Of a DNA stretch of 64,000 nt, positions 45,321 to 54,715 are shown one piece after another (the stretch's first letter is position 1; every line of letters starts with the position of its first letter). The position numbers and the translations under genes are program-made. Source of the DNA: Prosthecobacter fusiformis (GTDB lineage Bacteria > Verrucomicrobiota > Verrucomicrobiia > Verrucomicrobiales > Verrucomicrobiaceae). A model generated the notes under the pieces. The model searched no databases. It saw only the letters and a program-made list of their open reading frames with translations, and was not told where the DNA came from. The stretch lies in assembly GCF_004364345.1 (NCBI RefSeq), contig NZ_SOCA01000003.1:726876-790875 (forward strand). The letters are read 5' to 3'.

Positions 45321-48020
45321 ATGGCGAAATTTGTGAATTCATACCTCGATGAGGACCTCATCATCTATCGCGGTCTCTCCCGCGGAGGTGCCATTGGTAA
45401 AGGGTATAACGTGGAGATGCCAGACACGGAAAATACGGATGCCTCCTGGCTCATGTCCCTTGAGGACAACCTCCGCGTCCTCCTCCGCCTCATCCGTCCA
45501 GAACTGCGCCTCCAGGTCTCCTGGAGTGTGGATAGCGACTATCGCAAAGAACTGGAGCGGTACAAACAAAATACCGAGGATCTGCCGCAGGACCGCTGGT
45601 CCACCCGCCAGCGTGAGGAACGCTACAACCGATACGACAAAAAAATCCGCGACCACTTGCTCCGTCGTGAACATTTGCAGTTTTACTTCACCTCTAAAAT
45701 TCAGGGCAAGACCATGGGGGGTGGTCGCCAATATTATGAGGAACTCTTGCAGGCCGCCAAGCGTGAGCAGGCGGAGCTTGAAGAAGCTCTGCGCCAGCAG
45801 CTCGGTGGCCTGGGCGGACGCATCACGCCCATGGATAACATGGAGCACTTCGAAGCCTTTTATCGCTACTTCAATCCCAGCGCCTTCGAAAACGACTCCT
45901 TGAATCTGGAGGACATCTATGATCCCTCCAAGACCGTTTGTGAAATGTGCTTCAACAGTGAGGCTGCGCCTTACCGCATGGGCAGCTCCACCTTCAAGAT
46001 GGACGGTTTTTACCAGGGCATCTGCGTCATGAAGACGCTGCCCAAGTTTACTTACATCGGCATGATGCGCCTGCTCACCCAGCTGGACATCCTGGATTAT
46101 CAGATCATCGCCAACATTGAGGCTGGGGATGTGGAAAAAGACCGTGTCACGACGGAAGGAAAAGTCGCCAGGCTGGAGCGTGGTAAAATCACCCCCTCCC
46201 TGGAAGCCACGCTGATGAAGCTGAGGACGAGGATCCGACGTCTCACCACCAATGAGGTCGTGCCCTATCGCATGCACCTTATTGTACGTGTTTGGGACCG
46301 GAACCCGGACAACTGCGCCAGCAAGCTCTCCGCCATCAAGAATTCCATCCTCAAGCTCGGCGGTGCCCAGTCTTATGAGCCCACGCTCCCTACCAGCGTA
46401 CGGAATTACTGGCAGCTCTGCATGCCCGGCTGGAGCTGGGCTAACTACAATGATTTCAAGCTCTACGTCGAAGACGTCAACCTAGCGGATTTGCTTCCCG
46501 TCTCCAGTACCCCCACAGGTGACTTGGCGGACGCGGAAGCCATCTATGACGGACCGCGCGGTGCCCTCGTGGGTGCCACCACCTTCGTCGGTGTCAAGGG
46601 GGCCATGCGTCCGGAGCACGGCATCATGTTTGGTGCCTCCGGGGCAGGGAAGTCAGTCTTCACCATTGACCTCCTGACTCAAACCGCACCGTACTACGAC
46701 TACACGGCCATTGTGGAAGAAGGCCTGTCCTACAACCTCTTCACGCGTCTGTATGGCTGCCGCCCCATCATCGTGCAGCCCAATGGGAACCTCACCTTCA
46801 ATTACTTCGATACCCGCGGCCTACCACTAACCTCTGACCAGCTCGGCGGTGCCACGGCCATCGCCCATCTCATGGCTGGCCCGCCGCCGGACATTGACAA
46901 GGACCGCATTCGTCAGGCCCTCCTCTCCAAGCAGATCGAGCGCATTTACGTGGACCAGTTTGAGACCTGGGCCAGCCGCAATGCCGAAGGTCGCTACGAA
47001 GCCGCCCGCCGCGTCAACATTGCCGAAGAATGGCGTCGCCGGAGAATGCCTCAGGGAACAGTTTTGGCCGATGCCTGGCTGGACTTCAGCGCTGAAATGC
47101 TGGAAGGCAATGCTGAGGCCAATGAGCTCAATCGCCTGCAAATTGATCCCGGTGTCGTCGAAGACTACTTGAACAATCCAGGTAACCAGTGGGAGCTCAT
47201 GAGCCTGGGTTATACCCTCATGAAGGCGGATGACATGCCCACCCACAGCCAGTTTGTGGAACTGCTGAATCTGGAGAGTCGCCAGCGTCGCGCGCATGAG
47301 GACCTCGGCTTGCTGCGCATGCTGTTGGAACCCTGGAGCCGCACGGGCCGTTACGGTGCTATTCTGGATGGAGTTAACAACGTGGACCTCAGTGGTAAAG
47401 TCGTCCACTTTGAGCTTTCCTACATTCCGGAATCTGCCAAGGAACTGCGCACCGTTGCCGCTTTCCTCATCACCAATGACCTTCGCAAGGAGATCATGAG
47501 CCGCCCGCGCTCCACCCGCAAGCGCGTCATCCTTGAAGAGCTCTCCGCCTTCCTGGCCATGCCAGATGGGGACCGCATCACCCGCGAGTATTACGAACGT
47601 ATGCGTAAATACTCCTGCTGGGTCTTCTCCATCATCCAGCAGTTTGGCCGTATCAAGGACCACCCTGTTCGCTCCTCCGTCGTCGGAAATTCGCGCATCA
47701 TGTTCATGCTAAAGCAGCCTGACCAGCGTGATGTGGAAAGCATGAGCGAAGGCTTCCGCATCCCTTCCATCACCAAAAAGCAGGTTACCAGCTTCCCTGA
47801 CCCCTCCGAGATGAAGACCGACCCTTACGGCTCCTTCGTCTATTATCACGAAGCCACCGGCAGGCCACGCATCGCCATTGGCAGGCATCAGGCCTCCAAG
47901 GAAATGATCCTCGCCTCAGCCACCTCGGGTGAAGCCTTCGAGCGCCAGAATGAAGAGCTCAAAGAATTCGGCGGAGACGCCTACAAGATGATCCTCAGCC
48001 AAGCCAAGTCCAAAGCATGA
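45321..48020 (+). CDS. virB4: VirB4/TrbE-family T4SS ATPase
   Basis: The 899-residue protein is a VirB4-class ATPase. The N-terminal CagE/TrbE/VirB domain covers roughly the first 400 residues. Then come the Walker A GASGAGKS (residues 438-445), a conserved Glu-rich segment IVEEGLSYNLFTRLYG, and the region RKRVILEELSAFLAMPDGDR (Walker B, about 735), followed by the Arg/Gln stretch SIIQQFGRIK. It drives pilus assembly and secretion at the inner membrane. Size is on the long side for VirB4 (usually about 800). It overlaps the following lipoprotein by four bases. Confidence 0.95.
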   Translation: MAKFVNSYLDEDLIIYRGLSRGGAIGKGYNVEMPDTENTDASWLMSLEDNLRVLLRLIRPELRLQVSWSVDSDYRKELERYKQNTEDLPQDRWSTRQREERYNRYDKKIRDHLLRREHLQFYFTSKIQGKTMGGGRQYYEELLQAAKREQAELEEALRQQLGGLGGRITPMDNMEHFEAFYRYFNPSAFENDSLNLEDIYDPSKTVCEMCFNSEAAPYRMGSSTFKMDGFYQGICVMKTLPKFTYIGMMRLLTQLDILDYQIIANIEAGDVEKDRVTTEGKVARLERGKITPSLEATLMKLRTRIRRLTTNEVVPYRMHLIVRVWDRNPDNCASKLSAIKNSILKLGGAQSYEPTLPTSVRNYWQLCMPGWSWANYNDFKLYVEDVNLADLLPVSSTPTGDLADAEAIYDGPRGALVGATTFVGVKGAMRPEHGIMFGASGAGKSVFTIDLLTQTAPYYDYTAIVEEGLSYNLFTRLYGCRPIIVQPNGNLTFNYFDTRGLPLTSDQLGGATAIAHLMAGPPPDIDKDRIRQALLSKQIERIYVDQFETWASRNAEGRYEAARRVNIAEEWRRRRMPQGTVLADAWLDFSAEMLEGNAEANELNRLQIDPGVVEDYLNNPGNQWELMSLGYTLMKADDMPTHSQFVELLNLESRQRRAHEDLGLLRMLLEPWSRTGRYGAILDGVNNVDLSGKVVHFELSYIPESAKELRTVAAFLITNDLRKEIMSRPRSTRKRVILEELSAFLAMPDGDRITREYYERMRKYSCWVFSIIQQFGRIKDHPVRSSVVGNSRIMFMLKQPDQRDVESMSEGFRIPSITKKQVTSFPDPSEMKTDPYGSFVYYHEATGRPRIAIGRHQASKEMILASATSGEAFERQNEELKEFGGDAYKMILSQAKSKA

Positions 48021-48526
48021 AACGACACTTCATCCTCCTCAGCGGTTTCACCCTCGCGCTGGCCTCCTGCACAAGCAGTGACGGTACTATGAACAAAGGC
48101 CTGCTCGGTGCCGCATCCGGCGGACTCATCGGCGCGTTGATCGGGGACAACCTGCTCAACAATGACGATAATAACTCCTCCAGCAGCAGTTCAGGTGGCT
48201 CAGGCAGTTCCAGCAGTTCTGGCGATGACGGCAGCTTTTTGGATGACAACTCCGGCCTCATCACTGGTGCTGTAGCAGGCTATGCTGCCGGGGCTATCAG
48301 TGACGGCTTTGCTAAAAATGAAGTGCGCCAGAAGTATTTGGACGGCTACAACAAAGGCCGCAGTGATGCCATCAAAGAGCTTTACTGGGTCAAGCGGGAT
48401 GCGGAGCGCCCCAGCGGTGAAGACTCCATCCAGCGCCGTTATTATGAAGTGCCCGTGCCTGAGCATGTGACTACCGACGGCGTGCTCGTGGAGCCACGTA
48501 AGGTCGTCATCGAAGTCGTCGAATAA
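48017..48526 (+). CDS. Glycine-zipper lipoprotein (VirB7-position)
   Basis: The 169-residue protein has a signal peptide with lipobox LASC (cleavage before Cys18). Two glycine-zipper segments follow: GLLGAASGGLIGALIGDNLL and LITGAVAGYAAGAISDGFA. Between them is a low-complexity run of Ser, Gly and Asp (about residues 55-75). The C-terminal third is mixed and polar. A lipoprotein at this position could play the outer-membrane VirB7 role and anchor the core complex; that is inferred from location. It overlaps the VirB4 gene by four bases. Confidence 0.78.
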   Translation: MKRHFILLSGFTLALASCTSSDGTMNKGLLGAASGGLIGALIGDNLLNNDDNNSSSSSSGGSGSSSSSGDDGSFLDDNSGLITGAVAGYAAGAISDGFAKNEVRQKYLDGYNKGRSDAIKELYWVKRDAERPSGEDSIQRRYYEVPVPEHVTTDGVLVEPRKVVIEVVE

Positions 48527-48569
48527 GTTTTTCTCCCGGCCAAGTCAATCCGCCACAAAGCCACACGTC

Positions 48570-49472
48570 ATGAAAACACCTGCCCTTATTTTAGCTGGTG
48601 TCCTGATATCCTCAGGAGCCTTCGCCCAAGGTGCCAGCACCGTCATCGTCTCCAGCGCCCCCAGCCTGGAAATGAGCCAGTCAGAACTGTCTGCGAAGCT
48701 GACCCAGATCCTCAATGAAGCCCAGCTTCAGAATGAAAAACTCCAGACCAGTCTGGACCGCATTGGTGACCCGGCTGCTGCTAATCTGGCCTCAGTCCAG
48801 ATGATCAAACAGGATATCATTGATTCCGCCTCGGCCCTGAAGACTGAAGCTGAACAGCGCGAAGCTATGAGTGCCCTGACTGGTGCAGAAGTCTTCACTG
48901 AGGATGCATTTGGCCTCAAGGCCCCCATTGGGGACACCATCACCCGCAAAGACGGCGTCGTGGTGGACCGTGATCCCGAACTCTACCGGATGGAATCCGC
49001 CATGATGTCCCAAATTCGGGAATTCAAGAGCGTGCGTGAAAACGCTTTGCAAAGAAAGGTCGAACTCACCGCCGAAATGTCCGAAGTCATCCAGGACTTG
49101 GAAGATGCCCAGGACCTGGCAAGCATCCAAAAACTCAATGCCATGCTCACCGTGCTGCGCGGCCAGATCGATGAATGCAACCAGACCATCCTCATCGCCC
49201 AGGCAGATGCTGACATGATGCAGAAAGAACTCGTCGGCCAGGCCCAGATCTTTGCCAAGGGTAAGCAGGAGGAAGCTCAAAACGTCAACCAAACAGGAGA
49301 TCCCGACGCACCTCCTGCCACCCCCGGGAATAACGCCCCCACCCCCTTTGGTGGGGTAGCTCCAGGAGGCACCGCACGGCCGCTCATTCCCAATCTGACT
49401 TGGGGCCGCCGGGATACCCCGGAGAACACAGAAGCTCAAGATCCAGAGGCACCCGCTGGCGAAGCCAACTGA
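48570..49472 (+). CDS. VirB5/TrbJ-like secreted coiled-coil protein
   Basis: The 300-residue protein starts with a signal peptide (ALILAGVLISSGAFAQGAST). Helical, coiled-coil sequence follows in about residues 30-235, including LSAKLTQILNEAQLQNEKLQ and VELTAEMSEVIQDLEDAQD. The end is a Pro/Gly/Ala-rich tail. VirB5/TrbJ proteins have this length and structure and sit at the pilus tip. The gene is between VirB4 and VirB6, as in many systems. No Cys pairs are obvious. The call rests on position and architecture. Confidence 0.65.
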   Translation: MKTPALILAGVLISSGAFAQGASTVIVSSAPSLEMSQSELSAKLTQILNEAQLQNEKLQTSLDRIGDPAAANLASVQMIKQDIIDSASALKTEAEQREAMSALTGAEVFTEDAFGLKAPIGDTITRKDGVVVDRDPELYRMESAMMSQIREFKSVRENALQRKVELTAEMSEVIQDLEDAQDLASIQKLNAMLTVLRGQIDECNQTILIAQADADMMQKELVGQAQIFAKGKQEEAQNVNQTGDPDAPPATPGNNAPTPFGGVAPGGTARPLIPNLTWGRRDTPENTEAQDPEAPAGEAN

Positions 49473-49537
49473 GGTTCTTTCTACCCGGTTTCTTTTTCGC
49501 AACTCAATTTAAGCCCACCCTCTAACCCAGACTCATT

Positions 49538-50548
49538 ATGGACTTCGACATGTCGTTTTTTTATGACAATCTGGCGGACGTGTGCGCACGCTGCAGTGAT
49601 CTCCTGCAGTTTTTGATGTTCATCCTCATTTTTGCCGGGCTGCTACTCCAGAGTTACAAAGGCATCGTCGGCGGAGACCTTTCCGGGATTGTCAGGCACA
49701 TTCTCGTTTCAGGCCTTCTCGTCACTATCATGCCATTTTACGGCCCCTGGATGCTGGCCACCCAGTCCACCCTTGGCAATGACCTTCTTGTGGGTCTCGG
49801 TGTGGATCCCATCTCCATGTTGAACGGAGTGGGAGACGCCTTTTCTGAGGCTCCTTTTGATACCGGCAGTGCACCTGAAATTGTTCTTGGCATCTTCAAT
49901 CCAATGACCTGGATCGAGTACTACATCAAGGTCGTCATCGCCTGGGCGATGGCCCTGGTCTCCATGGTCATGTATGTCTTCTTCTGGATTGGTTTCCAGA
50001 TCCAGATCGTCGCCCTTTACCTGGGCAGTGCGGCAGGTCCGCTTTTTTTAGGCATGCTTGTTTTTGAGCAAACACGGGATACGGCCGTTAAATATCATAT
50101 TGGCATGATCGGCATCTGCTTCTGGCCGCTGGGATGGGGGCTGGGCATGCTATTTGGCCAGGCCATCATTGATTCCGGCCCGGACTTGTTTGACGCTCTT
50201 CTTGGCCCGGTGTCAGGCGTTGGGCAAATCGCCACTTTGCTCACGATGTTTACCAGCACTCTGCCCATCATTTTGGGCATTCTCTGGATGCTCATCACCC
50301 TTTTCGTCGCTCCCAAGGTGGTCAGCAAGGCTGTCACCACAGGTGCCCAGATTGGCATGGGCATGATCTCGGGCGGGATGAGCATGGCTGGTGCCGGTGT
50401 GCAGGCTGCTTCGGGTGCAGCGATGGCCGCCGGCGGGGCCGCCCTCACCGCCACGGGTGCGGGGGCTGCGGTGGGTGTGGGCATGATGGCTGGCGGGGCA
50501 GGGGCCATGGGCGGAGCCGCAAGCACGGCCAGCAAAGCGGGGAGCTAA
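49538..50548 (+). CDS. VirB6/TrbL-like polytopic membrane protein
   Basis: The 336-residue protein has about six to seven membrane segments (LLQFLMFILIFAGLLLQSYK, IVRHILVSGLLVTIMPFYGP, YYIKVVIAWAMALVSMVMYV and others) with the Trp-rich region between them. A long Gly/Ala/Met-rich tail without charges closes the protein (GMISGGMSMAGAGVQAASGA). This fits the VirB6/TrbL channel component of the inner membrane. It precedes the VirB8-like pair, as in canonical operons. Confidence 0.85.
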   Translation: MDFDMSFFYDNLADVCARCSDLLQFLMFILIFAGLLLQSYKGIVGGDLSGIVRHILVSGLLVTIMPFYGPWMLATQSTLGNDLLVGLGVDPISMLNGVGDAFSEAPFDTGSAPEIVLGIFNPMTWIEYYIKVVIAWAMALVSMVMYVFFWIGFQIQIVALYLGSAAGPLFLGMLVFEQTRDTAVKYHIGMIGICFWPLGWGLGMLFGQAIIDSGPDLFDALLGPVSGVGQIATLLTMFTSTLPIILGILWMLITLFVAPKVVSKAVTTGAQIGMGMISGGMSMAGAGVQAASGAAMAAGGAALTATGAGAAVGVGMMAGGAGAMGGAASTASKAGS

Positions 50549-50567
50549 GAACGATTACTGAATATTC

Positions 50568-51191
50568 ATGAAAGGCGTCACTGACATGTTCATAGCCAAG
50601 GACAAGCTGGCCATTTTTTGGTTCCTTGTCTCCTGCGGCTGCATCATCGCCACCGGTTGGTATCTGCATGGTCTGGCCATCGAAGGCCGGGGGCGTATGC
50701 TTTATGTTCCTATCGAGCGACATGACGTTTATCTGGACCGGGACCGCAAACCTGAGGATCTCAATGAGGTCGTGGATTTTCATACCCGCCTCACGATGGA
50801 GACCGTCCTCAACTGCGGCCCTCGCGGCCCCGTCAATGCAGAGCGTATCGGCCGTCTTTTTGTGGACAACGGGCTGGATCAAGTGCTGCTGGATATCCAA
50901 GACAATCGTTACGACTTCCGCTCCCGTCAGATTCACCAGATGGTGGAGTTGGGGCAGGTGAATGTCGTCCATAGCCCGGACGGCAGCGCCGTCACCAGCA
51001 CTCAGGGGCAACTCATCCGCGTGAGTGTGGATCCCACTCTCAAGGAAACTGTTGTCCAGTCTTTCACGGTGGATGCCACTCTGAGATGGCGCCGAAATGC
51101 CAATCTGCGGGACAACAAACGCTTCATGTTTGTGTGCTACGACATCAGCTACAGCCTCAAGCAAACCTCCAGTTCAGAAAGTCAAAACTGA
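50568..51191 (+). CDS. VirB8-like protein, copy 1
   Basis: The 207-residue protein has one N-terminal membrane segment (LAIFWFLVSCGCIIATGWYL, about 14-33) and a periplasmic domain of about 160 residues ending in ATLRWRRNANLRDNKRFMFV. Size and layout match VirB8/TraE-type assembly factors. It has the same fold-pattern as the next gene (FWF membrane start, NRY, RRNxxLR end), so the two are tandem paralogues. The start could also be the ATG at 50586, which has AAAGG upstream. Inner-membrane, bridging ATPases and core complex. Confidence 0.72.
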   Translation: MKGVTDMFIAKDKLAIFWFLVSCGCIIATGWYLHGLAIEGRGRMLYVPIERHDVYLDRDRKPEDLNEVVDFHTRLTMETVLNCGPRGPVNAERIGRLFVDNGLDQVLLDIQDNRYDFRSRQIHQMVELGQVNVVHSPDGSAVTSTQGQLIRVSVDPTLKETVVQSFTVDATLRWRRNANLRDNKRFMFVCYDISYSLKQTSSSESQN

Positions 51192-51192
51192 C

Positions 51193-51825
51193 ATGGCCTC
51201 CGCCGCTCCCAAGAAAAAAAGTGCCATCGATACGCTCATCGCGCGTGACCAGACCGCCGTGTTCTGGTTTTTCGTCACCTGCATCGTCGCCGCTGGCTGC
51301 GCCTGGTATCTCGTCATCATGGCGGAGGAGCTCAAAGCTCGCCCACCCTTTGTCGTCATGGACAGTGGCGGTTCCTATTACGTCGCTCCGGGCTTGAATT
51401 ACAATCGCATGGTACCCATGCACCTCAACCTCACCGATATGGCCGTCGAAGCCATTTTTGACCGAGGCCCTGAGGGCATCGTTCATGCCAGTCGGCTGCC
51501 GCTTCTTTGCAACAAAATTGGTTATAACGTCCTCCGCGCCAAGCTGGCCACCGAGGCACGTTATTTTCAAACACAAAAGGCTTACCAGACAGTCACCATC
51601 GAGTCACGCAGGGTCATGGGAACAGGCAGCACCGTCGCCCTCACCGAGGCGACCGGTATCCTCAATCGCCGCAGCGTTTTCAATAATAAGCAACAGACGG
51701 AAACCTATCGTTTTACCGTCCAGTTCTTCTGGCGCCTCAACCCGGACATCCGCCGCAACAAAGCCTTCCCGTCTGTGATCGAAGGATTGCAGAAGTACGA
51801 ATTGGAGAAAATCAGCGATTCATGA
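51193..51825 (+). CDS. VirB8-like protein, copy 2
   Basis: I start at ATG 51193, one base after the stop of copy 1; an upstream ATG at 51097 would read through the first gene's end. The 210-residue protein has TAVFWFFVTCIVAAGCAWYL as membrane segment, matching copy 1 in spacing, then a periplasmic domain with DRGPEGIVHASRLPLLCNKI. The end RFTVQFFWRLNPDIRRNKAF parallels copy 1. Two VirB8-like proteins in tandem are unusual. Its stop overlaps the VirB9-like gene by four bases. Confidence 0.72.
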   Translation: MASAAPKKKSAIDTLIARDQTAVFWFFVTCIVAAGCAWYLVIMAEELKARPPFVVMDSGGSYYVAPGLNYNRMVPMHLNLTDMAVEAIFDRGPEGIVHASRLPLLCNKIGYNVLRAKLATEARYFQTQKAYQTVTIESRRVMGTGSTVALTEATGILNRRSVFNNKQQTETYRFTVQFFWRLNPDIRRNKAFPSVIEGLQKYELEKISDS

Positions 51826-52763
51826 GACCTCCCCATCTGTTTTTTAGCCTCGTCGCATACATCCTCGTGATGGCCTCACCCCTGAATGCCCAGGTGCAGG
51901 AAGGACGGGAGCTCGTCATGTTGGACGCCAAAAAACTGGTCCATGACATCGCCGTCAATGCCACTGTCGCCACCACCATCACCTTCCCGGAAAGGATCAC
52001 CCTTCTCACCGGTTTCGGCCTTGTGACCGACCCCAATGCCGCCGTGCAGATGGCCGTTTCCAAAGTAGCCCTCATCCATTACGAAAATGTAGCGGATGAC
52101 ACATTGGTTGTCCGCCTGGTCAAGACCGGAGACCCCTGCCACGTCACCATCCGCACCTCCCGCCACATCCATCTGCTTCGCTTTGTCCCTTCCTTGGAGG
52201 CCAACCTAGCCGTCATCGTCCCTCCACCTTTGGAAAAGGATGCCGCCATGCCGACCACCCCGGCCGCCGTGGTCAAAAACCGCATTCGCTACGACTCCCA
52301 GGAGCTCGTTGGCATGCTCAGCAAAGTCAAAAGCCGCAAAGCGTTGCAAACTCTCAACCCGGGTCTCTTCACTGGCTGGCAGGAACGCAATGGTCTCGAC
52401 ATGGCCACCACCAATCGTCAGGTCACCACCACCATCTACGAAATCCATCGGAATCCTGACAAGGACCTCATGGCTTTCCGCTGCTGGCTGACCAATGCGG
52501 GGACAGAGACTTATGAATTCGAACCCACGGCCGTCAAAGTCCGCGTTGGCGAGCGCAGTTATGACGCTCAGTTAGTGGACTGTAGCGGCACCGTCTCTCC
52601 TGGTCAGCAGGTGCCTCTAGACCTCATCCTCCAGGGAGGTCCAGGGGGAGGTCGTGAAGGGCTTTCCATCAATCAGGATTTTCGTATCGAACTGCCTGAG
52701 CCAGGACGCACTCAAATCTCCTCGGCTCTGTTTGGGGATGCCACCGTTGACGGCAGCAAGTAA
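51822..52763 (+). CDS. VirB9/TrbG-like protein
   Basis: The 313-residue protein starts with a signal peptide (HLFFSLVAYILVMASPLNAQ). A beta-rich domain begins at NATVATTITFPERITLLTGF, the usual VirB9 N-terminal entry that binds VirB10. The C-terminal part (MAFRCWLTNAGTETYEFEPT, RVGERSYDAQLVDC) is also beta-rich. It would form the periplasmic core and outer-membrane pore with the VirB7-like lipoprotein and VirB10. The similarity is moderate and other beta-sandwich periplasmic proteins are possible. Confidence 0.7.
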   Translation: MRPPHLFFSLVAYILVMASPLNAQVQEGRELVMLDAKKLVHDIAVNATVATTITFPERITLLTGFGLVTDPNAAVQMAVSKVALIHYENVADDTLVVRLVKTGDPCHVTIRTSRHIHLLRFVPSLEANLAVIVPPPLEKDAAMPTTPAAVVKNRIRYDSQELVGMLSKVKSRKALQTLNPGLFTGWQERNGLDMATTNRQVTTTIYEIHRNPDKDLMAFRCWLTNAGTETYEFEPTAVKVRVGERSYDAQLVDCSGTVSPGQQVPLDLILQGGPGGGREGLSINQDFRIELPEPGRTQISSALFGDATVDGSK

Positions 52764-52778
52764 CCCGACTCACACCCC

Positions 52779-53996
52779 ATGACCAAGTACCTTCAAAAAA
52801 CCGGTGTGCAGATGGGATTATTGGCCGTCGTGCTGGCCATCGCAGGCGTCGCCTTTTACATGACCAAAAGGCAGCCGCCTCCGGTTAATGCCGCCCCTGT
52901 ATCCGCAGGCCCTCAGGCACAGATGGCCCTGGAGGATAAAACCGTCTCCCTGACAGGAAAGCGTACCGCCAGCGTGGGCACGGGACAGCAGGTGGAAAAA
53001 TTCGTCGTTCCGCCAAAGAAACCCCAGGCCCCATCGCTCATTTCCACCGGGTCATCCTCCACGAAGAAACAGCAGAAAGCCCCGCCGTTCCCCAAGCTGG
53101 TACACATCTCGAATTCTAAAGTCGCACCGTATGTGCCCAAAGACCCTGAGCTTTTCGCTCCTCGCGGTCTCCTCATCAAAGCCGCCCTCGTCATCACGGT
53201 TGACTCTTCAGACTTGTCCACCCCAGTCCTCGCCCTTGTTACCGAAGACGTTTATTGGAATGGTCGCCTCATCGTCCCCGCTGGCACCCAGGTGCAAGCC
53301 CAGGCAGGCCAGGGCCGCAGCCGCGACCGCATCGAGGTCAAAGGCGGATTCACATTCGTCTGGGCCGATGGCAGGGAATACAACATCAGCGGTGTCGCTC
53401 TGGATCATGAGCGCCTGCCCGATGGCACCTTTGGTATAACCGATGGTTCTGCTGGAATCCGGGGGCAAATCGTCAAAAACGACCAGTATGCCGAACTCAA
53501 GATCCTCGTGGCCGAGGCGCTGCAAGGCATCATGAATAACAAGCAGGACCAGTTCCAGTCCATCTATGGCTTGGTGCCAGAAAACAGCAGCCGCAATTCC
53601 GCCCTCGGGGGTGGTTCCCAGGCTGCCTCGGCATACTCCGGCCTGCTCACCAAAAAGCTCGAAAAGGACCTCGATTTCGTCCGTGTCAGCGCAGGCACCC
53701 AGTTCTACATTTATACCCTGGATGTTTTTGAGCCAAACCTCGCCAGCATCGCCGGCCTCAAGCAGGGAAACAAACCCACCTCAAGCTGGCAGCTCGCCGA
53801 AGAAGCCTACGCCCGTGCCCAAACAGAAACAGCCGTCTTAACCGAGACGACCGGAAAAGTGACCGAAGCCAATCGCAAGGCCGAAGAGCAGGCCCGCACG
53901 GCCGAGCGCGCCGCCCGCATCAGCAGTCTCATCAACCGCACATCTGAAGATGATGATTCTGCGGAATCCACCCCTTCCTCCAGCACCACGCCATGA
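52779..53996 (+). CDS. VirB10/TrbI-like protein
   Basis: The 405-residue protein has an N-terminal membrane segment (VQMGLLAVVLAIAGVAFYMT, about 10-29), then a proline/lysine-rich periplasmic stretch (PPKKPQAPSLISTGSS). The VirB10/TrbI core follows: FAPRGLLIKAALVITVDSSD, VYWNGRLIVPAGTQVQAQAG, RDRIEVKGGFTFVWADGREY and NISGVALD. The C-terminus is a coiled coil with Ser/Thr-rich end. It bridges inner and outer membranes in the core complex. Overlaps the next lipoprotein gene by four bases. Confidence 0.93.
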   Translation: MTKYLQKTGVQMGLLAVVLAIAGVAFYMTKRQPPPVNAAPVSAGPQAQMALEDKTVSLTGKRTASVGTGQQVEKFVVPPKKPQAPSLISTGSSSTKKQQKAPPFPKLVHISNSKVAPYVPKDPELFAPRGLLIKAALVITVDSSDLSTPVLALVTEDVYWNGRLIVPAGTQVQAQAGQGRSRDRIEVKGGFTFVWADGREYNISGVALDHERLPDGTFGITDGSAGIRGQIVKNDQYAELKILVAEALQGIMNNKQDQFQSIYGLVPENSSRNSALGGGSQAASAYSGLLTKKLEKDLDFVRVSAGTQFYIYTLDVFEPNLASIAGLKQGNKPTSSWQLAEEAYARAQTETAVLTETTGKVTEANRKAEEQARTAERAARISSLINRTSEDDDSAESTPSSSTTP

Positions 53997-54688
53997 CACT
54001 CCTCACAAGACTCGCCCTCGCCACTGCCGGTGCCTTGCTCGCCTCCTGTGCTTCCAAAAAAGTCAGCCTTTCGGACGACCCTTTGGCCTTCCCGATTGCA
54101 GAGGAAGAGCCCGCTTATATCCCCACCTATTCGAAGAGCGCCCTCGCTGGCTGGCCCAAAGGCCGTGCCATGGACCCCTATGACAAATCCCGCGTGCGCC
54201 TGGATGAAGAAGTCCATGCCTACCACGTCGGTCGCCTGCCCAGCAGAGACCGCCAGGAAATGCATGAAGCCCATACCGTGTACCGGGTGGAGCAACATGC
54301 CCGCTGGGATACTCGCCTGCCCGCCACCCCCATGGAATCCCGTGGCGTTGTACTCGGCATCGTCGAACCCTCCCGCAATGAGGTTCCCAAAAATGCCCTC
54401 ATCGAGCAGGAGCGCCAAAGTCTCATGGCCAAGACCCAGTCGCTTCAGATCACCATGACCAAGCTCAACAGCCTCCAGCGCGACCTGGAGAAAAAACGCT
54501 CCGAGTTTGACGATGCCGAGAAGGAATCCAAAGAGATCCAGCTTTACCTGGCCAAGACCATCCAGGAGCGCGACCAGGTCAGCGAGCAGTTGAAAAAGGC
54601 CAATGAGCGAATCGTGGAACTCGAGGACAATGAGCGCCTGCGCGTGCGCGGCTCCTCGTCCCAAGGCATCAACAGTGGCAAGAAATAG
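53993..54688 (+). CDS. Lipoprotein with coiled coil, T4SS accessory
   Basis: The 231-residue protein has a lipobox (ALLASC, Cys20) after a signal peptide. The mature part (residues 35-120) is mixed and charged, and a strong coiled coil fills the C-terminal 100 residues (EQERQSLMAKTQSLQITMTK, then EKESKEIQLYLAKTIQERDQ). It starts inside the VirB10 stop and so is co-translated. It may link the outer-membrane complex to peptidoglycan or partners. No family recognised. Confidence 0.6.
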   Translation: MTLLTRLALATAGALLASCASKKVSLSDDPLAFPIAEEEPAYIPTYSKSALAGWPKGRAMDPYDKSRVRLDEEVHAYHVGRLPSRDRQEMHEAHTVYRVEQHARWDTRLPATPMESRGVVLGIVEPSRNEVPKNALIEQERQSLMAKTQSLQITMTKLNSLQRDLEKKRSEFDDAEKESKEIQLYLAKTIQERDQVSEQLKKANERIVELEDNERLRVRGSSSQGINSGKK

Positions 54689-54715
54689 CAGTCGAGCGAT
54701 CCCCACCGCACACGC

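Noticed and set aside
45339..46277. 312-codon antisense open frame within the VirB4 gene
   Set aside because: Mirror of a GC-rich codon pattern; the plus-strand VirB4 has conserved motifs and the antisense frame has none.
46827..47663. 278-codon antisense open frame in the VirB4 gene
   Set aside because: Covers the VirB4 ATPase domain in the wrong strand; no family resemblance or operon logic.
53807..54706. 299-codon antisense open frame over the VirB10 end and the lipoprotein
   Set aside because: Overlaps two supported plus-strand genes with overlapping starts; no recognisable domain.
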